From Sipunculus nudus (taxonomy: Eukaryota; Annelida; Sipuncula; Golfingiida; Sipunculidae), in contig CM049310.1 in assembly GCA_026874595.1 (NCBI GenBank), positions 39,189,558 to 39,253,557 of the forward strand: a stretch of 64,000 nucleotides of DNA. The letters run 5' to 3'. Positions within the stretch are counted from its first letter, which is position 1. Each line of letters opens with the position of its first letter. Positions 1-13,819 of the stretch are shown piece by piece. The position numbers were made by a program, and so were the translations under genes. A model generated the notes under the pieces. That model was given only the letters and a program-made list of their open reading frames with translations. It was not told the DNA's origin and searched no databases.

Positions 1-879
1 TGCCCATATGTCCTTACCCGTCTACTTAAATCAAATTTAATATTACTGCTACCCTCTGTAAGCGCTTGTTAAAGACAATGTTATACTTAATGTCAACCTA
101 TAATCATGTGTAATGTTACTATTACATTGACAGTGATGTTTCCTGCTTTTAATTATAATCACATGTAATGTTACCCTCTCATTATCTTTCAAATTAGGAC
201 CATGATATTCCCAATTAGATGGTAACACGAAGTGGTTGGGAGCGACTGAAATCTACTGGAATTTTTTTATCTACATGAATAACCTGAAAGTCACTGCAGT
301 TGCATTTTCGTACGCATAATCTTTATAGGGGTACATATTTCAGTTTGCATTCTGACACTGTGACAGTAAACCATATATCAAAGACTGAACCAGGGTCCTC
401 TGGCTCTATAATCCAAAGCTGAAAAAACTTGGCATTAGTCCATCTACAGACAGATGTTTGTACTTGCTAGTATAACAGTAACATATGTGATGTACATCTA
501 TTCAGAACAACACCACCATAATAAGATACATAAATCAAGGTGACCAGAATAATTACCAAAACAAACTCTTTGATTAGGGTGTGCTCACAGTCTCTGGCTA
601 TGTGAATTAACTACTGAGTACAGAACTAATATTGCTTGGGGTATATCCAAAATTATATAGAAATAGTAAACACATTTTTGTTTTAAAAACTAAGGAAAAA
701 TACTCCATAATTACATTGATTGAATAAAACTCAATTAAAACTAGAATACGGGTAGTCGACAAGCGACTACATGTATCCACCGAAATCAGAGTGGAATGGG
801 TGAAGTGAGGTATGAATTGAGTGGCAAGGGAAAATAGAGTGAGGTGTGTTGCATATTAGCATGGATGTCTGCAGCCGAA
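1..879. other. Non-coding, no gene recognised
   Basis: AT-rich sequence without a coding exon, RNA gene or obvious repeat that I can identify. On the minus strand it would lie inside, or beyond, the large lipin intron that starts at 13819. Confidence 0.5.
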
Positions 880-1523
880 ATGTATATGTAGGTTGCGCGA
901 CCTACAACAAATGCAGAAAGCTGTCACATAAATGTAGGTGGCGCCACCTGCCAAAAAAATTGAGAAAGCACTCCAAAATGTATAAACACGCAAAATCTTT
1001 AGGCAGATAAGTCAAACCACTATAGAGATATGAGTGATTTTAGCCCATGGCAGACAAACAGACAGACGTTGTGCAAAAATGGTTGCAGGTGGCGCCACCA
1101 GTTTTGTGTATGACAAAGACCTATGTGATATCTATACACATGCAAAATTTTGGTCCAATCAGTCAAACGGTTCCCGAGACATGAGCTTGGATGTCTGCAG
1201 CGTAAACTAGAATGTAGGTGGCGCCACCTGTCATTAAATCCAGAAAAAAGCTGTCCAGGATGTATAAACCTGCAAGATTTTAGGTAGTTATGTCAAACCA
1301 CTACAGACATATGTGATTTTTAGCCCACGGCAGACAAACAGACGGACACTGTGCAAAAATGGTTGCAGGTGGCCCCTCCAGTTTTGCGTATGATAAAGAG
1401 CTATGTGAGATCTATACATATGCAAAATTTTGGCCCAATCGGTCAAACGGTTCCGGAGATATGAGCTTGGATGTCTGCAGCGTAAACTAGAATGTAGGTG
1501 GCACAACCTGACATAAAATTGAG
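880..1523 (+). repeat. Dimeric tandem repeat with GGTGGCGCCACC palindrome, left part
   Basis: Two related half-units of roughly 150 bases alternate to give a period near 280-320 bases. Each half-unit opens with the 12-base palindrome GGTGGCGCCACC or a decayed form, for example near 941, 1090 and 1218. Other landmarks recur in order: a 'ggatgtataaac' block, a 'gcagacaaacagac' block, and a 'tcaaacggttcc' block followed by 'atgagcttggatgtctgcag' (near 868, 1190 and 1468). Open frames across it are not conserved between units, so I call it non-coding satellite-like DNA. The array is interrupted at 1523 by a transposon and resumes at 2998. Confidence 0.85.
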
Positions 1524-2997
1524 CAGCCTGATCTCCCATGCGTCGGCACGTGGTCTTTGTTTACTTGAGGGGCGATTGCCCTGACCCCTAGCGGTAAAAA
1601 CAAACATGAATGCCCACAGATGTACTCCGATTCGGGTCATTTTTCAGACGCCATTATTTTTACAATGTTAGTATGATAAAATTGTCTGTCCACTCATAGT
1701 TGTGTCCTGCCATCTGTAGCAGGCAATGGATATTATTAAATCATATGACCATTGTCATGTTACTTGTGAAATGGCCTCTTTCAACATGTCTATGACCTAC
1801 TGACACGTCGAGGGGGACCGCTAAGAAAATCCATGAAACAGTGGGTAAATTTACCGACAGCAGTAAACTGACCATACTCAAAGGAAAGGGCATAATAAAA
1901 TATACGGTTATGGAAAATATCAGACTTCAAAGTGGTTTAGCAAAGCCAGGGTACACATTTTTGCGAGCGTCAGCTGGTTCCTGAGCGCGGAGGCCGGAGC
2001 GCCGTCAGTCACGAGGTCAACCCCTACGCTATGGATGTACACGAGAATACAACACAAACAGATGATGAAATAGCCAAAATATGGCTACAATATGAAAAAC
2101 AGATCAATTTTAAAATAAATTATTTGGGATGATACAACCTATCACAGGGCCAAGAACATTATTTTGACCAACTACGATTGCCTTGACTTGGCTTGAGCGC
2201 TGCATGATGAGCCTTATTCAGCCTGTAAATATTGTCAGAAAGCCCTTTTACCGTGACGGTATTTTAATATTTTTTATAAAAAACGGTGAAAACAGGTCTG
2301 TAACTTTCTTAATGATATAAAACTGAATGTAAACTGCAAAACAGCTACTAATCACGTGCAGAGCAGGCTTCCGATGAGCTTTTACATGTAAAGGCAACGC
2401 TATATGGCCTATACTGCACATGCACACAGCTTGGCCGCTCTGAAGTTAGTTTTTGGGTCAGCGAAGTGTGTCGTCTCCATGGTTACGACCCGTAACCTGA
2501 GTCAGTGGGTGCATGTTTACCCTGTGAATATGGCCACCGAAGCGGTGTTCACGGGCCAAAACACCGAGTCAAATTAAAGCCTAAAAAATAATTTATATGA
2601 TTAGCACAGAGATGGCAGCTCGGAATATGGATCATAGGTACCCTTTGCATCATAGTTTATAATTAAAAATGCGCGTATTGTTTAAGCAAACGATAGGGTA
2701 CAGTGTCAAAGGTCGGGTTTGAAGCGGTGCCTGTGACACGCTCGCTTGCTCCACTTCGATGCACTGACACGGTTTCTTGTATGGTTTGTCTATTAAAACT
2801 TGCTATTTATTCAGGATTGGTATATATTTGATTTATTTCAAAGAATCAAGGTTTCACACTGGTCGCCTGTCTAAATAAAGCCGTGTACTAAAATGTCCCA
2901 ACGGTCGTAGTACTCGCCTTACCAATAGGTGGTGTGTGGGTATTTTGAAAACCAAATCTCATTTAAATATGTTAATGAAGCACGGGAGTTCAGGCTG
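1524..2997. mobile_element. Non-autonomous DNA transposon, 1474 bp, TSD TGAG
   Basis: The element starts CAGCCTGATCTCCCATGC, and the reverse complement of its right end reads CAGCCTGAACTCCCGTGC: an 18-base terminal inverted repeat with two mismatches. It is flanked by TGAG at 1520-1523 and 2998-3001. Removing the element and one TGAG restores the satellite sequence 'aaaattgagaaagc' seen uninterrupted near 955-965, so the insertion boundaries and the 4-bp target duplication are directly supported. I see no transposase frame inside. It is probably a deletion derivative or MITE mobilised in trans. The superfamily is unassigned; a 4-bp duplication excludes hAT (8 bp), mariner (TA) and Harbinger (3 bp). 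Confidence 0.85.
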
Positions 2998-3600
2998 TGA
3001 GAAAGCTATCCAGGATGTATAAACCTGCAAAATTTTAGGTGGATATGTCAAACCTCTGCCGAGATATGGGTGATTTTATCCCACGGCAGACAAACAGACG
3101 GACGCTGTGCAAAAATGGTTGCAGGTGGCGCCACTAATTTTGTATATGATGAAGAGCTATGTAAGATCTATACACATGCAAAATTGTGGCCCAATCGGTC
3201 AGACGATTCCAGAGATATGAGCTTGGATGTCTGTAGCGTAAACGTGAAAGGAGGTGGCATCACCTGTCATAAAATCAAGAAAGCTATCCAGGATGTATAC
3301 GCATGCCGAATTTCAGGTGGATAAGTCCAACCAATGCAGAGATATGAGTGATTTTATCCCAAGGCAGATAAACAGATGGACGCAGTTAAAAAATGGTTGC
3401 AGTTGGCGCCACCATTTTTAGTGTATGTTATAAAGCTATCCAAGGGCTACATTTGTGTAAAATTTTTAACCTGATCGGTCAAACGGTTCCCAAGATATGT
3501 GGGTTTATGTGTGGAAACAAACGCACAAATGGACGCAGAGCGCAGAGGAAAGGTCAGAGGTCAAAACAAAATCGGTGAGAACAGTTCACATGTGACCCGA
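2998..3600 (+). repeat. Dimeric tandem repeat, right part
   Basis: Continuation of the array at 880-1523 after the transposon, with the same landmarks: GGTGGCGCCACT near 3124, 'atgagcttggatgtctg' near 3216, and a decayed palindrome TTGGCGCCACCA near 3403. The last unit decays into unique sequence at about 3590. Frames of 60-84 codons occur but contain no recognisable domain. Confidence 0.85.
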
Positions 3601-5605
3601 ACATAATCCCGGGTTTGTAACATTCTGCCCAGGGGTTACAGAGGAGTTCTCCGGACACCTACCCAGCGGCGGCGGCTTCCGACTAAAAACATGGTATCCG
3701 CAAAACTCTGTTTTGGCGGACACAACAAATTACTTAGGTAAACAATGCCACAACAATTAAATTTTCTGTGTCAGCTCATACAGGTAGTCTAATGCAAAAA
3801 ATATAATGTTTAAAAATGCCAAATGTAGGGGGATTTCTGGCGTTATAGCTGCTCACTTCCTTTAATTATAAAGAAAATGATCAGGCTTATTTTCATTATT
3901 ATTCAAATGATGAAATATGAGATATATCATACAACCATCTTGCTGTATTCAACACAGCTGTACTCAAAATATTTATATCAGCACAGAGGCAAAGTTTCCT
4001 ATCATGGAATGCTACTTATCCAGCCTGGTGTCTTATAAAGGGGACACTGTGAAAATAATAAAACTCTCATTAATCTTCATGACACAAATATAACAGCAGT
4101 AGACTGTACATAACCTTATTTATACACCAACATATATCGCCCTCATCTCAGAGTATCAGGTGTCCCTTTGACAGGATGCCAGCTTTATTTCACCAGTGCA
4201 TGGAACAGTATAAGAAACTCAAACCTTGCTAAAAAAAAAAGTGCTGGCAATATAAATGGTTCAAGTGTCCTCAGGCTCCAGGCCAGCATATCTCAACACT
4301 TTTTCATTTTTTTTTTTTTCACAGCCCAACAACTCATTTATCATTAGATAAGACAAGAGGAACAGTGTGCTACCAACTATAAATTCCTGTGTTAGCCATA
4401 CTACCAAGACCAAAGTCTGAAATTACTTAAAAATTTAAAAGGCCTGTAGAGTCAGCATATTAAAGGAAACCACAAGCACGATTTGTCATCAGTGGTCTTT
4501 TCAATTAATCAAAAACTTTTAAGGCATAAAATTTAGACAGAAAATGTGTATATTTATCTGATGATTTAACATGCGTATTCTCTGTTATGGCATGTAATAA
4601 ACAATATACACTGAGAATTCACTGTATTGAGGAAAGTTTTCTTCAAGTGCACTAGGCTTGTAGCTATAAATATCACACCTCATTCCTGAATGACCTGGCG
4701 TTTGACCTGCAGGTCTGTTATAATTTTATATTTTTATATATAATTGTCAAATATGTAATCCCTGTGAGCATGGACTCCTGCATGACAGGGACAGTTTTTT
4801 GTCAAGTCCACCGTGTCTATAACTATGAAAATATTAAGCCTCCACATATAAATACTGACATTAGGTCTGTGGATTTCTTTAATTTCAATCCCTGGGTAGT
4901 GATATTATCACTTTCTAGCCCAAAATTTGTACTTTCTGAAGATAAAACAGGGCAACTAGTATGCTCTAAAAAAACATTCCTCTGCCTACTACAGCAATCA
5001 TGAATCACGTAATATATCCAAGGAAGGCCATTCAACAAGCTCTAGTGCACTGACCTAGTATTTTTTTAAGCTCTCTGTAAACTTGTATGTATTGCTTACA
5101 CTACACCAGCCGTATCTTGTCTGGGCTGGTTTGGGTTACTAAGCTGAACCGACAATACTTGTGTTTTATGCAGCTCTTTGCACTCTACCCTAATTCACAC
5201 CTTCTTAAATCCTATTTGATGACTACACTTCAATATTTACTGAAATATTATTGCATGTAATATTCATTAAAGAACCTGCTTGTGTTATTTCAGTTAATAT
5301 TTCTAGAATGAAAAAAAAATTAAAATTGACATAGTCTTTCAGCATGAATGTATCCCATCTTGCAAGGATTTGTAACCTAATTTTTTTATATATACATTTC
5401 AGTATTTACCAACTGCTTCAGTCATACTTGAATATTTTAATTTATATTATTTGTTCTGACTTGCTGAAAATGAAGCAGTGTAAAAATAAAGTAAAAAGAC
5501 ATTTTTTCAGAGAGGACTTGTGACATCTTGCACACCAACATGTTTACTTGGCCCACAAAGATTCACTGACCTGATTTTATTTGTTATCAGGAGATGTGAA
5601 CGAGA

Positions 5606-5690
5606 CCAAGCAACCCATGATTTGATTGGCTGACATTGGAAATATCAACTTCTGATTGGTTATCTCATTAGCTTGGGTTGTTTGACCCAG
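5606..5690. repeat. Inverted repeat enclosing two CCAAT boxes
   Basis: The arms GACCAAGCAACCCA (near 5606) and TGGGTTGTTTGACC (near 5676) are inverted and agree at 12 of 14 positions. Between them are two ATTGG motifs (inverted CCAAT) about 35 bases apart. A similar pair of ATTGG motifs with comparable spacing is near 7655 and 7690. This could be a remnant of a small foldback element or a CCAAT-bearing regulatory block; the sequence alone does not decide. Confidence 0.35.
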
Positions 5691-6119
5691 TCCCTATAAT
5701 TTGTCCTCTAATCTGTTTTACTTGCACTCACACACAGTGTTATAGATATGACAGAGGCCTTGAATAAAAGGGACCATGAGTTTTTGTTGCATAGTTTACA
5801 GCTTAGTATTTTGGTTGATAATATCTTAATATTTCTGGTTTGGCATTATTTCAGGAAATGAAGATCAGGGTTAATGATCAGAATGTCTATAACTGAATAA
5901 GATTTCAAGTCAATGAATAAGTGATCATGCAGATATTGAGACCAATTTGAAAAAATATAAAATATTTTATACAATGAGAGATCAGCAATGTAGCATCCAT
6001 TCCACCTTAAAATATCTGAGTGTTACTGTTTCAGTTTAAAATATTACTGTTTAAAAAAGTATGTCCATGGCCTTGTAATTGACAAAGTCTATTAAACAAG
6101 GTACAAATTAGCTATGGAA

Positions 6120-6205
6120 GCTATGGCAATATTTAAACCCTGGGACTGGTTCAGCTAAAAATTTCATTTCCAATTCTTCAACCACTAGGTTATATGCCAC
6201 TACCC
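6120..6205 (-). repeat. tRNA-derived SINE head (decayed)
   Basis: On the minus strand the segment contains TAACCTAGTGGTT (positions 6192-6180), a good match to the RNA polymerase III A box. About 40 bases downstream comes 'ccagggtttaaatat', a decayed B box. Order and spacing fit the 5' part of a tRNA-derived SINE rather than a functional tRNA, since no acceptor stem is apparent. Confidence 0.5.
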
Positions 6206-7093
6206 TGAAGTCCTGAACTTATTATTGTGTACTTACTGTTAATTACGGTTATGAAGTTTATCATTACTTAATCTAATACTAATTTAGTACACTTTTAAAA
6301 TATGCATAATGAAGTATATCATAATATCAACATATTGACCCAATGAGGGAGGACCGACCTCACTTTTCACAAATCCTCTCTCGCATCCTGCAGACGCTCG
6401 ACAACGAGTCATAAAAAATAAGTGTCTTGTCTGAGGAGTTTTCACAGTGAACTCGCACAGTGTGTCCTTGTAAATAGACGGGAACACCAAGAAACTAAAA
6501 CTTTGAAAATTTGCAAGACAGAACATGTCTGCAGGAATCTGACCCTTGCATGCTCCAGGGATTGAAGTTGATATGAAGCCAACAGGTCTATTCTAATGTT
6601 TGACTGAAAGTTCTGATGGCCCTGGTCACAAGCCATGTTGGTCTGTAGAATAAATGACCAGGTCAGATTAACCTTTGATGAAAATGTATACATATGATAA
6701 AATACCCCGACTGTTTAATATGTTAAAACCATTCTACAATCAAAAATAATCAGTTAGTACCACTCTGGCACAAACTTTGGCCATTTTGAGCTTGCATTTC
6801 TTAAATTTTCACTTTTCTAGGTGGCTGAGGGGAACCACTGAGATGCAGGCCCTGGTGGCCTGTGAAAGGTATAACTAATTTAAAGCACTGCACAAAGCAG
6901 CTGAAACATGTTTGACTACCAACATCCATGCTGTTTTCCATTAACGCTTTAGTCCCTGGGCTAAGTATTATTAGAGAAGCTGCCTTATCTCTCTTGACTT
7001 AAAGCTTTTTTTCTCTCCTACTATACCATCAATTTAAGCTGTTCACCTTTAAACAGGCAAAACATGCATCCAGTTACTTAATTATCAACATTT

Positions 7094-7096
<3 letters not shown>

Positions 7097-7185
<89 letters not shown>
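7097..7185. repeat. (TA)n microsatellite
   Basis: Uninterrupted TA dinucleotide run of about 88 bases. Confidence 0.98.
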
Positions 7186-7187
<2 letters not shown>

Positions 7188-10100
7188 CTGAATCATGAAT
7201 GAATTATTTTCAGCCTCAGACAAATTCAGCCTCATACAGGGATGTGTTGCACAAATTCAGCAAATGAACAAAATATTATTATAAACCTTTTAAAAAGATT
7301 TATTTTATCGGTATCAATGTTAAATGTATAACAATGAAACACTGAAATAACATATTTTAGTCACCATGTAGCTAAAGCTGTACAAACCTGGATTTAAATA
7401 TACAAGAACAGTATCATGAAAATTGCTGTTACTAAAAAAAATTGGATAATGCATAGTATACAAACCAGTGTATATAGTCTTGCACACTGGTTTATGTAAA
7501 CATGTTTACAGGGATTCAATGCTTGCATGACCTACAATCCCCTGCCCCCCCCCCCCCCCCCATCAAATGTCCTTGGCCTGGGGACTACTGACCTGAACAA
7601 TGTTTTTGTGTCAAGGGGTGTGAGCAGGGAGTAAACACACCAGGTGATCTGATTGGTCTATCGCATGAATAGACACCTCTGATTGGTTAACCTGAGAGGT
7701 GGGGCCACATCTACCATCTGACCACATGTATCAGAGCCTGGGGCAAACAGGTTATTTTGGTAACAGCAGACCAACAACAGTTAAATGCTGGGGCTTCCCG
7801 AATAACCTTCCTCCCTGCTTGTGTCTGTCACCCTGAAAACCCATGTGTACCTGCTGTCAGTACAATGAATGCCAAGAGTGCATAATTTAATGCAATTATG
7901 CTGCACAGCACAGCATAAGAATGAAAAGGTGGGGCAACCAAACATCCACAATTCATTGCACTATGTATGCTGAAGCAGGGTCTGACAAATGGCATGCATA
8001 AATGTTCAGGATGTACATAAATTACAAGTTACCCCAATGATTGGTAATGCAGTGTCATTGCCTAACCTCTGTTCAACTAACCAAAATATGATGGCTTTGT
8101 GAAGATATTTGCTGATAATTATAATAAAAAACTGGAATCCATGGTTGAATTTACCAATCATAAAAGCCTTACATTTTCACCAAAAAATCAAATCTGGATA
8201 CATGTGCTATTCATGGAAGAGTATGTGTATCATTGTGTAATTAATGCCACTTTATTATCATAAATCAAACAGATGTAAACTGAAATAGTTAACTTGTTTT
8301 ATTGTGAAAATAGAATGCCTGAAGAGAAACAAATTAGCAAAAAAAATTAATGTTGTCCAAATGTTAAATAACAATTATATTAAATATATTAATAACTTAT
8401 TATATTAAATCAATCTTTGTATGAGATAATTTATAATCATTATGTTACCATAAAAATGAAAGATTTTGTGGAGATTCTATTGACCTGAATTCATCAAAAC
8501 ATGTTTCATTAAAACATAATATAATGACTTTCACTTTTTATAAATTTCACTTATAATTATACACAAAGCAGTTGGTCCTCCAGTGAAATCATGGCAAACT
8601 ATATTTATAAAGACCTAATCACTGCACAGATGTGAATTCAAGATTAAATTGATTCACCTTGCAGTGTGTTTAATACCTGACCAAATTGTCCACATCAGGT
8701 CACAAAACAAGATACAATACATTATCAGTGAATGTAATTCATTTCCAATTACAAAACCATTCGGAGTCTGCTGTATTTCTACTATTCTTTAAGCAGATCG
8801 TGGGTATGCAGGGATTACCTGAGAATACCAAAGGTCAAGCCTGGCAGGCAAAGCCAAAATAAACTGACAAATAGATACAGTACACATGCCTGCTTTGTTG
8901 TTCAGACTATTTCTGTATACATTGAATGGTAATGATGAGGCCTGGATGAAGAAGCAAGTGTGATGCCAGTATATAAAATCAGTTACTATATATACACATA
9001 ACATCAGTCGGTTTTTGTTCTTAGGAAGGTTGCAGCCCTTTAACATCATCACATTACATACTGTTTGGCTGAGGGTTGTTCAAGAAATGTAGGTATCAAT
9101 GATAAATCATATATCATTTAAAATTTAAATTTAAATTGTGGAAACAAGGCTGGAAAATGGAACTGATGTGAAAGAAATCTTGAAACAGATTTAAACAGAT
9201 ATATGGCATTTGATTATAAATTAAGCATTTGGCAAATTTGAAAAGTTAGCTAAAATGTGATTCTGGATAAATAAAAAAAATCTTCAATATTAATGTTAAG
9301 TTTGATTTAATTGCTATTTTTAAATGTTGTGTATATAAAGATTTCCATTATTTCACTGAAATCTTATTAGATTTTTATTTAAGTTTTTGATTATACAGAG
9401 AACAAATGGAAACTCTGGTGACACTCAAGAGCAAATATCGGGACAAGCCTAACAGGTTTAATATTATAATTACATTCTGTCAATTAATGGACAGAAGCAG
9501 CAGAGGTATTATAAATATTATTTAGTGACCATGACTGACAAACAGCAGGCATGTACCTTACTGGGTACATTCTGGTCAGCAAGATGTATGGATTTAAGGT
9601 CCACACCTTAAGACTACAGTATTTGATTCCTTCAGGATTCACATGCGATGCCATGTGAGGCCACACAGTCCTTGAAGCCCTTGGGAGTAATTTCATAACA
9701 TCCAGGTCAGACCACTGGTTGTACACATATTGGGGGCCCTTTGTTAGCTGGGCCTTCTCCTGATAGTGGGCCAGACCCGTGGCACACCACAGCTTACAGC
9801 CACAACCACTGGCCCTGTTCATCAATCTAGTATAGCTTCTGACTGTGGTACACTGCAGTGCCTCAGCACCCTAGGAATAACAGCTATTCAGCTCTGTTAA
9901 TCATATGTTCACTGCTGGCTGAATAATTTTAGTAGTTTAGTAAGCTGCAATTAGTAATAAAATATAGCCTTTTTTAACATATTCCCTCTTTATTTCTTTA
10001 CCTGTACTGAACAAACAGGAACAATCTTATGTCTATCCAATTGTTAACTAACTTTTCAAGTTGATTAGTAATAACTCTTCAATTAAAACAAATAACAAAT

Positions 10101-13100
10101 TAATCAGTTTCGGACTTTGACAGTAAGAAAATAAACAATGGTGAAAACATATCCTTCCTTCATGGATAATCACGAGTTGTAAACACTGACTTTGAGAAGA
10201 CCAATGACACCTGTAGACAAATAAAAGCCCACTTTTTCAATTACAATTTACAGAACTGTCTTACTTTTCACCTGTACTTGATCTATATAATCCCTCAATA
10301 TATGGGTAAGATCACATTTGTAGGTAAAAGAAATCAACTAGCTATAGCTTACATGTGTGAAAAAAACAGCCAGCAATAGAGAATGCTCCTGCAGGTCATC
10401 AAGTGAAAAGTCTGCTTTTTCTGTTTATATAAGAGATCAGACAGAACTGGATTCAGCCGTCAAAATTAAGACATGCAACTGATGGTGCTTGTGAAAGCAT
10501 CTGAGAAAACCAAAGCCTGGTCTACATTGATCACAGGAAAAAGCACACTGTTAGACACATGATTCAGTCCCCCGGGTTTCTTTGGACATCTGCATTAGGT
10601 ATGACTGTTGAAGGAAATTCTCAATGTACGCAACACACAGCAACTGAATTCCTGCATCATTTACACAAATAATGATAAGGAACTTTGTTTTTTTTATAAA
10701 TGCAAGTTTTAGAAATCTTAAATGTACCTCCATGTTTTTGCATTCAGGATAAGCGAAGAGAAAGGTTAAAAAATATAGAAAATGATTAGAAAAGGTATAT
10801 AATCAATCAATTAGGGGCAGATCTTCTGGAAAGACACTTGCTTAAGCCGGCACAAAGATTAGTAAGTGAAAATTTCAGCTTCGAAGTACTTCAGTAAATA
10901 ATCCAATTTTTACCTTTACTGAATGACACTGGTACGGTTTGGGCTGTAGTGTAACAATGCATTAAATAATCAATGCATTTAATCTAAGCCAGTCATTAAT
11001 CAATCATAGAATAGGGCATGAAATAATCAATTTTATTACAATTATTGCATTTTCATTCATTTTCACACCTTTTTGTTATCTAGCTCTTAGTCTTACCAAG
11101 GAACAGATAAACAAGAGACATGAAGTAGCACTGTTATTTAACATGGAAAGTCACCTTACCGGTATATCCTTCATTAGATGTTAGCACAATAATGGATAAG
11201 AAGATTTAAATATTACTTGGTCTGCATATGCTCTCAGGTATATAATAATCTTAAAATAATAGCATCATATGGGAAGAAAACTTTTAGTAGATTTACGTCA
11301 CTGACAGAATACTGTGATCATATACAATATAATCAAATAGAGAATCAAACCAAAAGGCAATTATCCATGACTGAATTGAATCTAGGACCCCTTAGCAATT
11401 GACAGGCCTAGTCCATTTATTAAATAGCTCTCCTGATTTTAATGTACATATGTAACAACCACTTGTTACCATGAGTGCTGCTTTAAGTAGCTTCAAGTAG
11501 CTCCATAAGACATGCAGAACAGGCTTCTTCATAAAACATCATTATCAGTTCAAGTTAAGTACTCAATATAATATCACAAACATATACTAAATGAGAGCAT
11601 ATAAACACCATTTAGTACATTTACTGCCCACAGCTGCAATCAGTTATAAACATGGATACATTACAGCATAAAACTTGAGAAGTGAGACTTGTAAGTTGGT
11701 TCTGTCTGACATCTGGGGATTCTTTGGTCTGTTTCGAGTACAACAGAACTTGGTGTGACTGAACAGCACTTGGTCAGTCAATACAAATATGTTTGGCTTG
11801 TGTAAATAGCAGGATTGAAGGTCAAACCTAGAAACTGCCCATACCTGACTGACCTCCGCCTTAACACACCTATTTACATATCCCTACATTAGGATAAAAC
11901 ACAAACAACTTCCACTGTATTTTTTATTTTACAAGATCACCATGGAGACCACAGCTGACTAATACAAACATCACCATGCACAACAAAAGTCAGCTGGGAT
12001 GATACACTGATCAATGTAAAAGGACCAAAATGATCACTAATGGCTCTGACATGAATTAAAATTTAAACTTGACAAATGAAACTGTTACAATAAACAGAAT
12101 ATTCAGATTTGTTTTATTCTTCTTAATCTGTACAGCATGGAAAAAATTACAATCACATTTTATGAAAATCTTTCAATAGATAACAAGGCACCTAGACAGC
12201 CACAGAAGCATCTAGTCTTTTTTCCCCTGATTTCATTATGACAATATGTTCTGTGGCTGCACAACTGCATGTTGCTATTTCGCTGCCAGGCATGGTCATT
12301 AAAAGGAGTCTGATAAATTATCTTGTTATAAAAATATAAATATTTATCTATAATTCATTTTTGATCCATGATAAATAATCAATATAAATATTTTATCATA
12401 ATTGATATCCAAACACAAATGCTGCCATTAAGACATTTAGGTTTTTAAAACTGCTGCAAGAATTCTGTTATAGTATGGTTTGGGTTAAAAAAACAGACAA
12501 GTGTCTTTAACCGTCAACATGTATTAGGATTCAAACATAGTCCAATGTCAGAGTGAGTGGTCATAGCATCCACTGGACTATTCAAGTCTGACTCCTAAAT
12601 AGGGAATTGGAAAGGTACTCCAAAGAGTTCATATGAAAACTAGACTTTCGTAACGTTCGTTGGTACTAGCTAAGGGTAAGCCCTGAATTTCAAAGTAAAT
12701 CTAAAGACTAGGTGGTAAGACAAATTTACGTATTATGAAACAGAAGAGAACTTTCAATTTAGGAGTAATCATGAACAACAGACGTGCATATAATTATAAA
12801 TCAACTTTGCACAACCATTTTTTTTTGTTTCAATAAATCTTATTAACTGCATGACTTTATTCTTCTGTAGCTCATTGTTTTTATTTAAAAGATTCCTCTT
12901 TGACTACCAGTAACCACAAACAAAAGTCTACCCACACAATCTTGTTTGGAAGACATCTGCACAACATAAATAATTGTTCCAAGTTGCTCAAGCCTGAATC
13001 AAACATACATGTAATATGGTTATACTACCTGAAACCACATCCTGTTCAACTAGGCAAATGTTTGAACTCCATTAATCAAGTTATGCACAGATATGTATAC

Positions 13101-13819
13101 ATCATTACATGTATGGTCTGGTTAGACTAGCTATAGTAGTATTATCTTTTTATACCAAAGTATTTCCCTTAGGTGTATATCACCTATCTTTGGCTACCTT
13201 ATTGGTTGTATTACTGGGTACCAGGAAAGAGTAAAGTGAATCACAGAACATAAATAACACACATACTTTAAGTAACCAGTACATGCAGTGCTTGAAACAT
13301 ATGTAACTAATCCGTTCAGTCTTAGTTCAGATGTCAATCCAGTTTTATGATCATTTTACAGCTGCATTTTCTCATTTCCAATTATCTCCTGAAACAAAAC
13401 TATTGGTCGAGGCTTTATTATACCCTTCAAATGTCTCTACAATAAAAGTCAAAGTAAATCACAGCTGGAATCTTATTCACACAGGACAGACTATAATTTA
13501 TGTCATTATAGTCTCAAAATAAATATATATATTATATATATATATATTTGACATTTTAAATGTCCAGCTAAAGAAGCTTGATATACTGTTCTTGTTGTAT
13601 AAATGAAAATGGATGTGACAGATTACATGAAATAACACATGATGGAACCAGAATAACAAGGATATGATGAGGCAGCTGAAGATTTCCTATGGTAAAAAAA
13701 ATACCAAACATTGATTATGAACATATATATATTTCAGTCATACAATTCTGTCATATCCCACAGATGGCCATTTCTCATCTATTCAACTATTTCCAAGATA
13801 TAAAGTAACATCAACTCAC
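7186..13819 (-). other. Lipin intron sequence; no further exon recognised
   Basis: Begins with the 5' splice site GTGAGT (positions 13819-13814, minus strand) directly after the lipin coding exon. I looked for the continuation of the N-LIP domain, expected to start with an acidic-isoleucine-rich strand after the Glu-Lys-Val end, and found none down to position 1. The intron is therefore probably longer than 13.8 kb. The stretch holds a poly-C run at 7545-7561, AT runs near 13521-13548, and possible tRNA-like B-box fragments near 11380 and 12530, too decayed to call. Confidence 0.6.

Larger units (their letters stand above)
3601..7096. other. Non-coding stretch with no gene recognised
   Basis: AT-rich DNA with scattered homopolymer runs. 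I see no coding exon. It contains a decayed tRNA-like SINE head at 6120-6205 and a small inverted repeat with two CCAAT boxes at 5606-5690, listed separately. The slightly GC-richer segment 6330-6700 has a minus-strand frame of about 80 codons that matches nothing I know. Confidence 0.5.

Noticed and set aside
9484-9825. Minus-strand frame of 113 codons in the lipin intron
   Set aside because: No domain recognised, no match to the expected N-LIP continuation and no good flanking splice sites.
11370-11420. Possible tRNA/SINE B box ('ggtcctagattcaattc', minus strand)
   Set aside because: No convincing A box at the right distance.
12510-12600. tRNA-like segment on the minus strand with 'gtttgaatcc'
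   Set aside because: The TPsiC-like part is good but the rest does not fold as a tRNA and the A box is poor; too weak to list.
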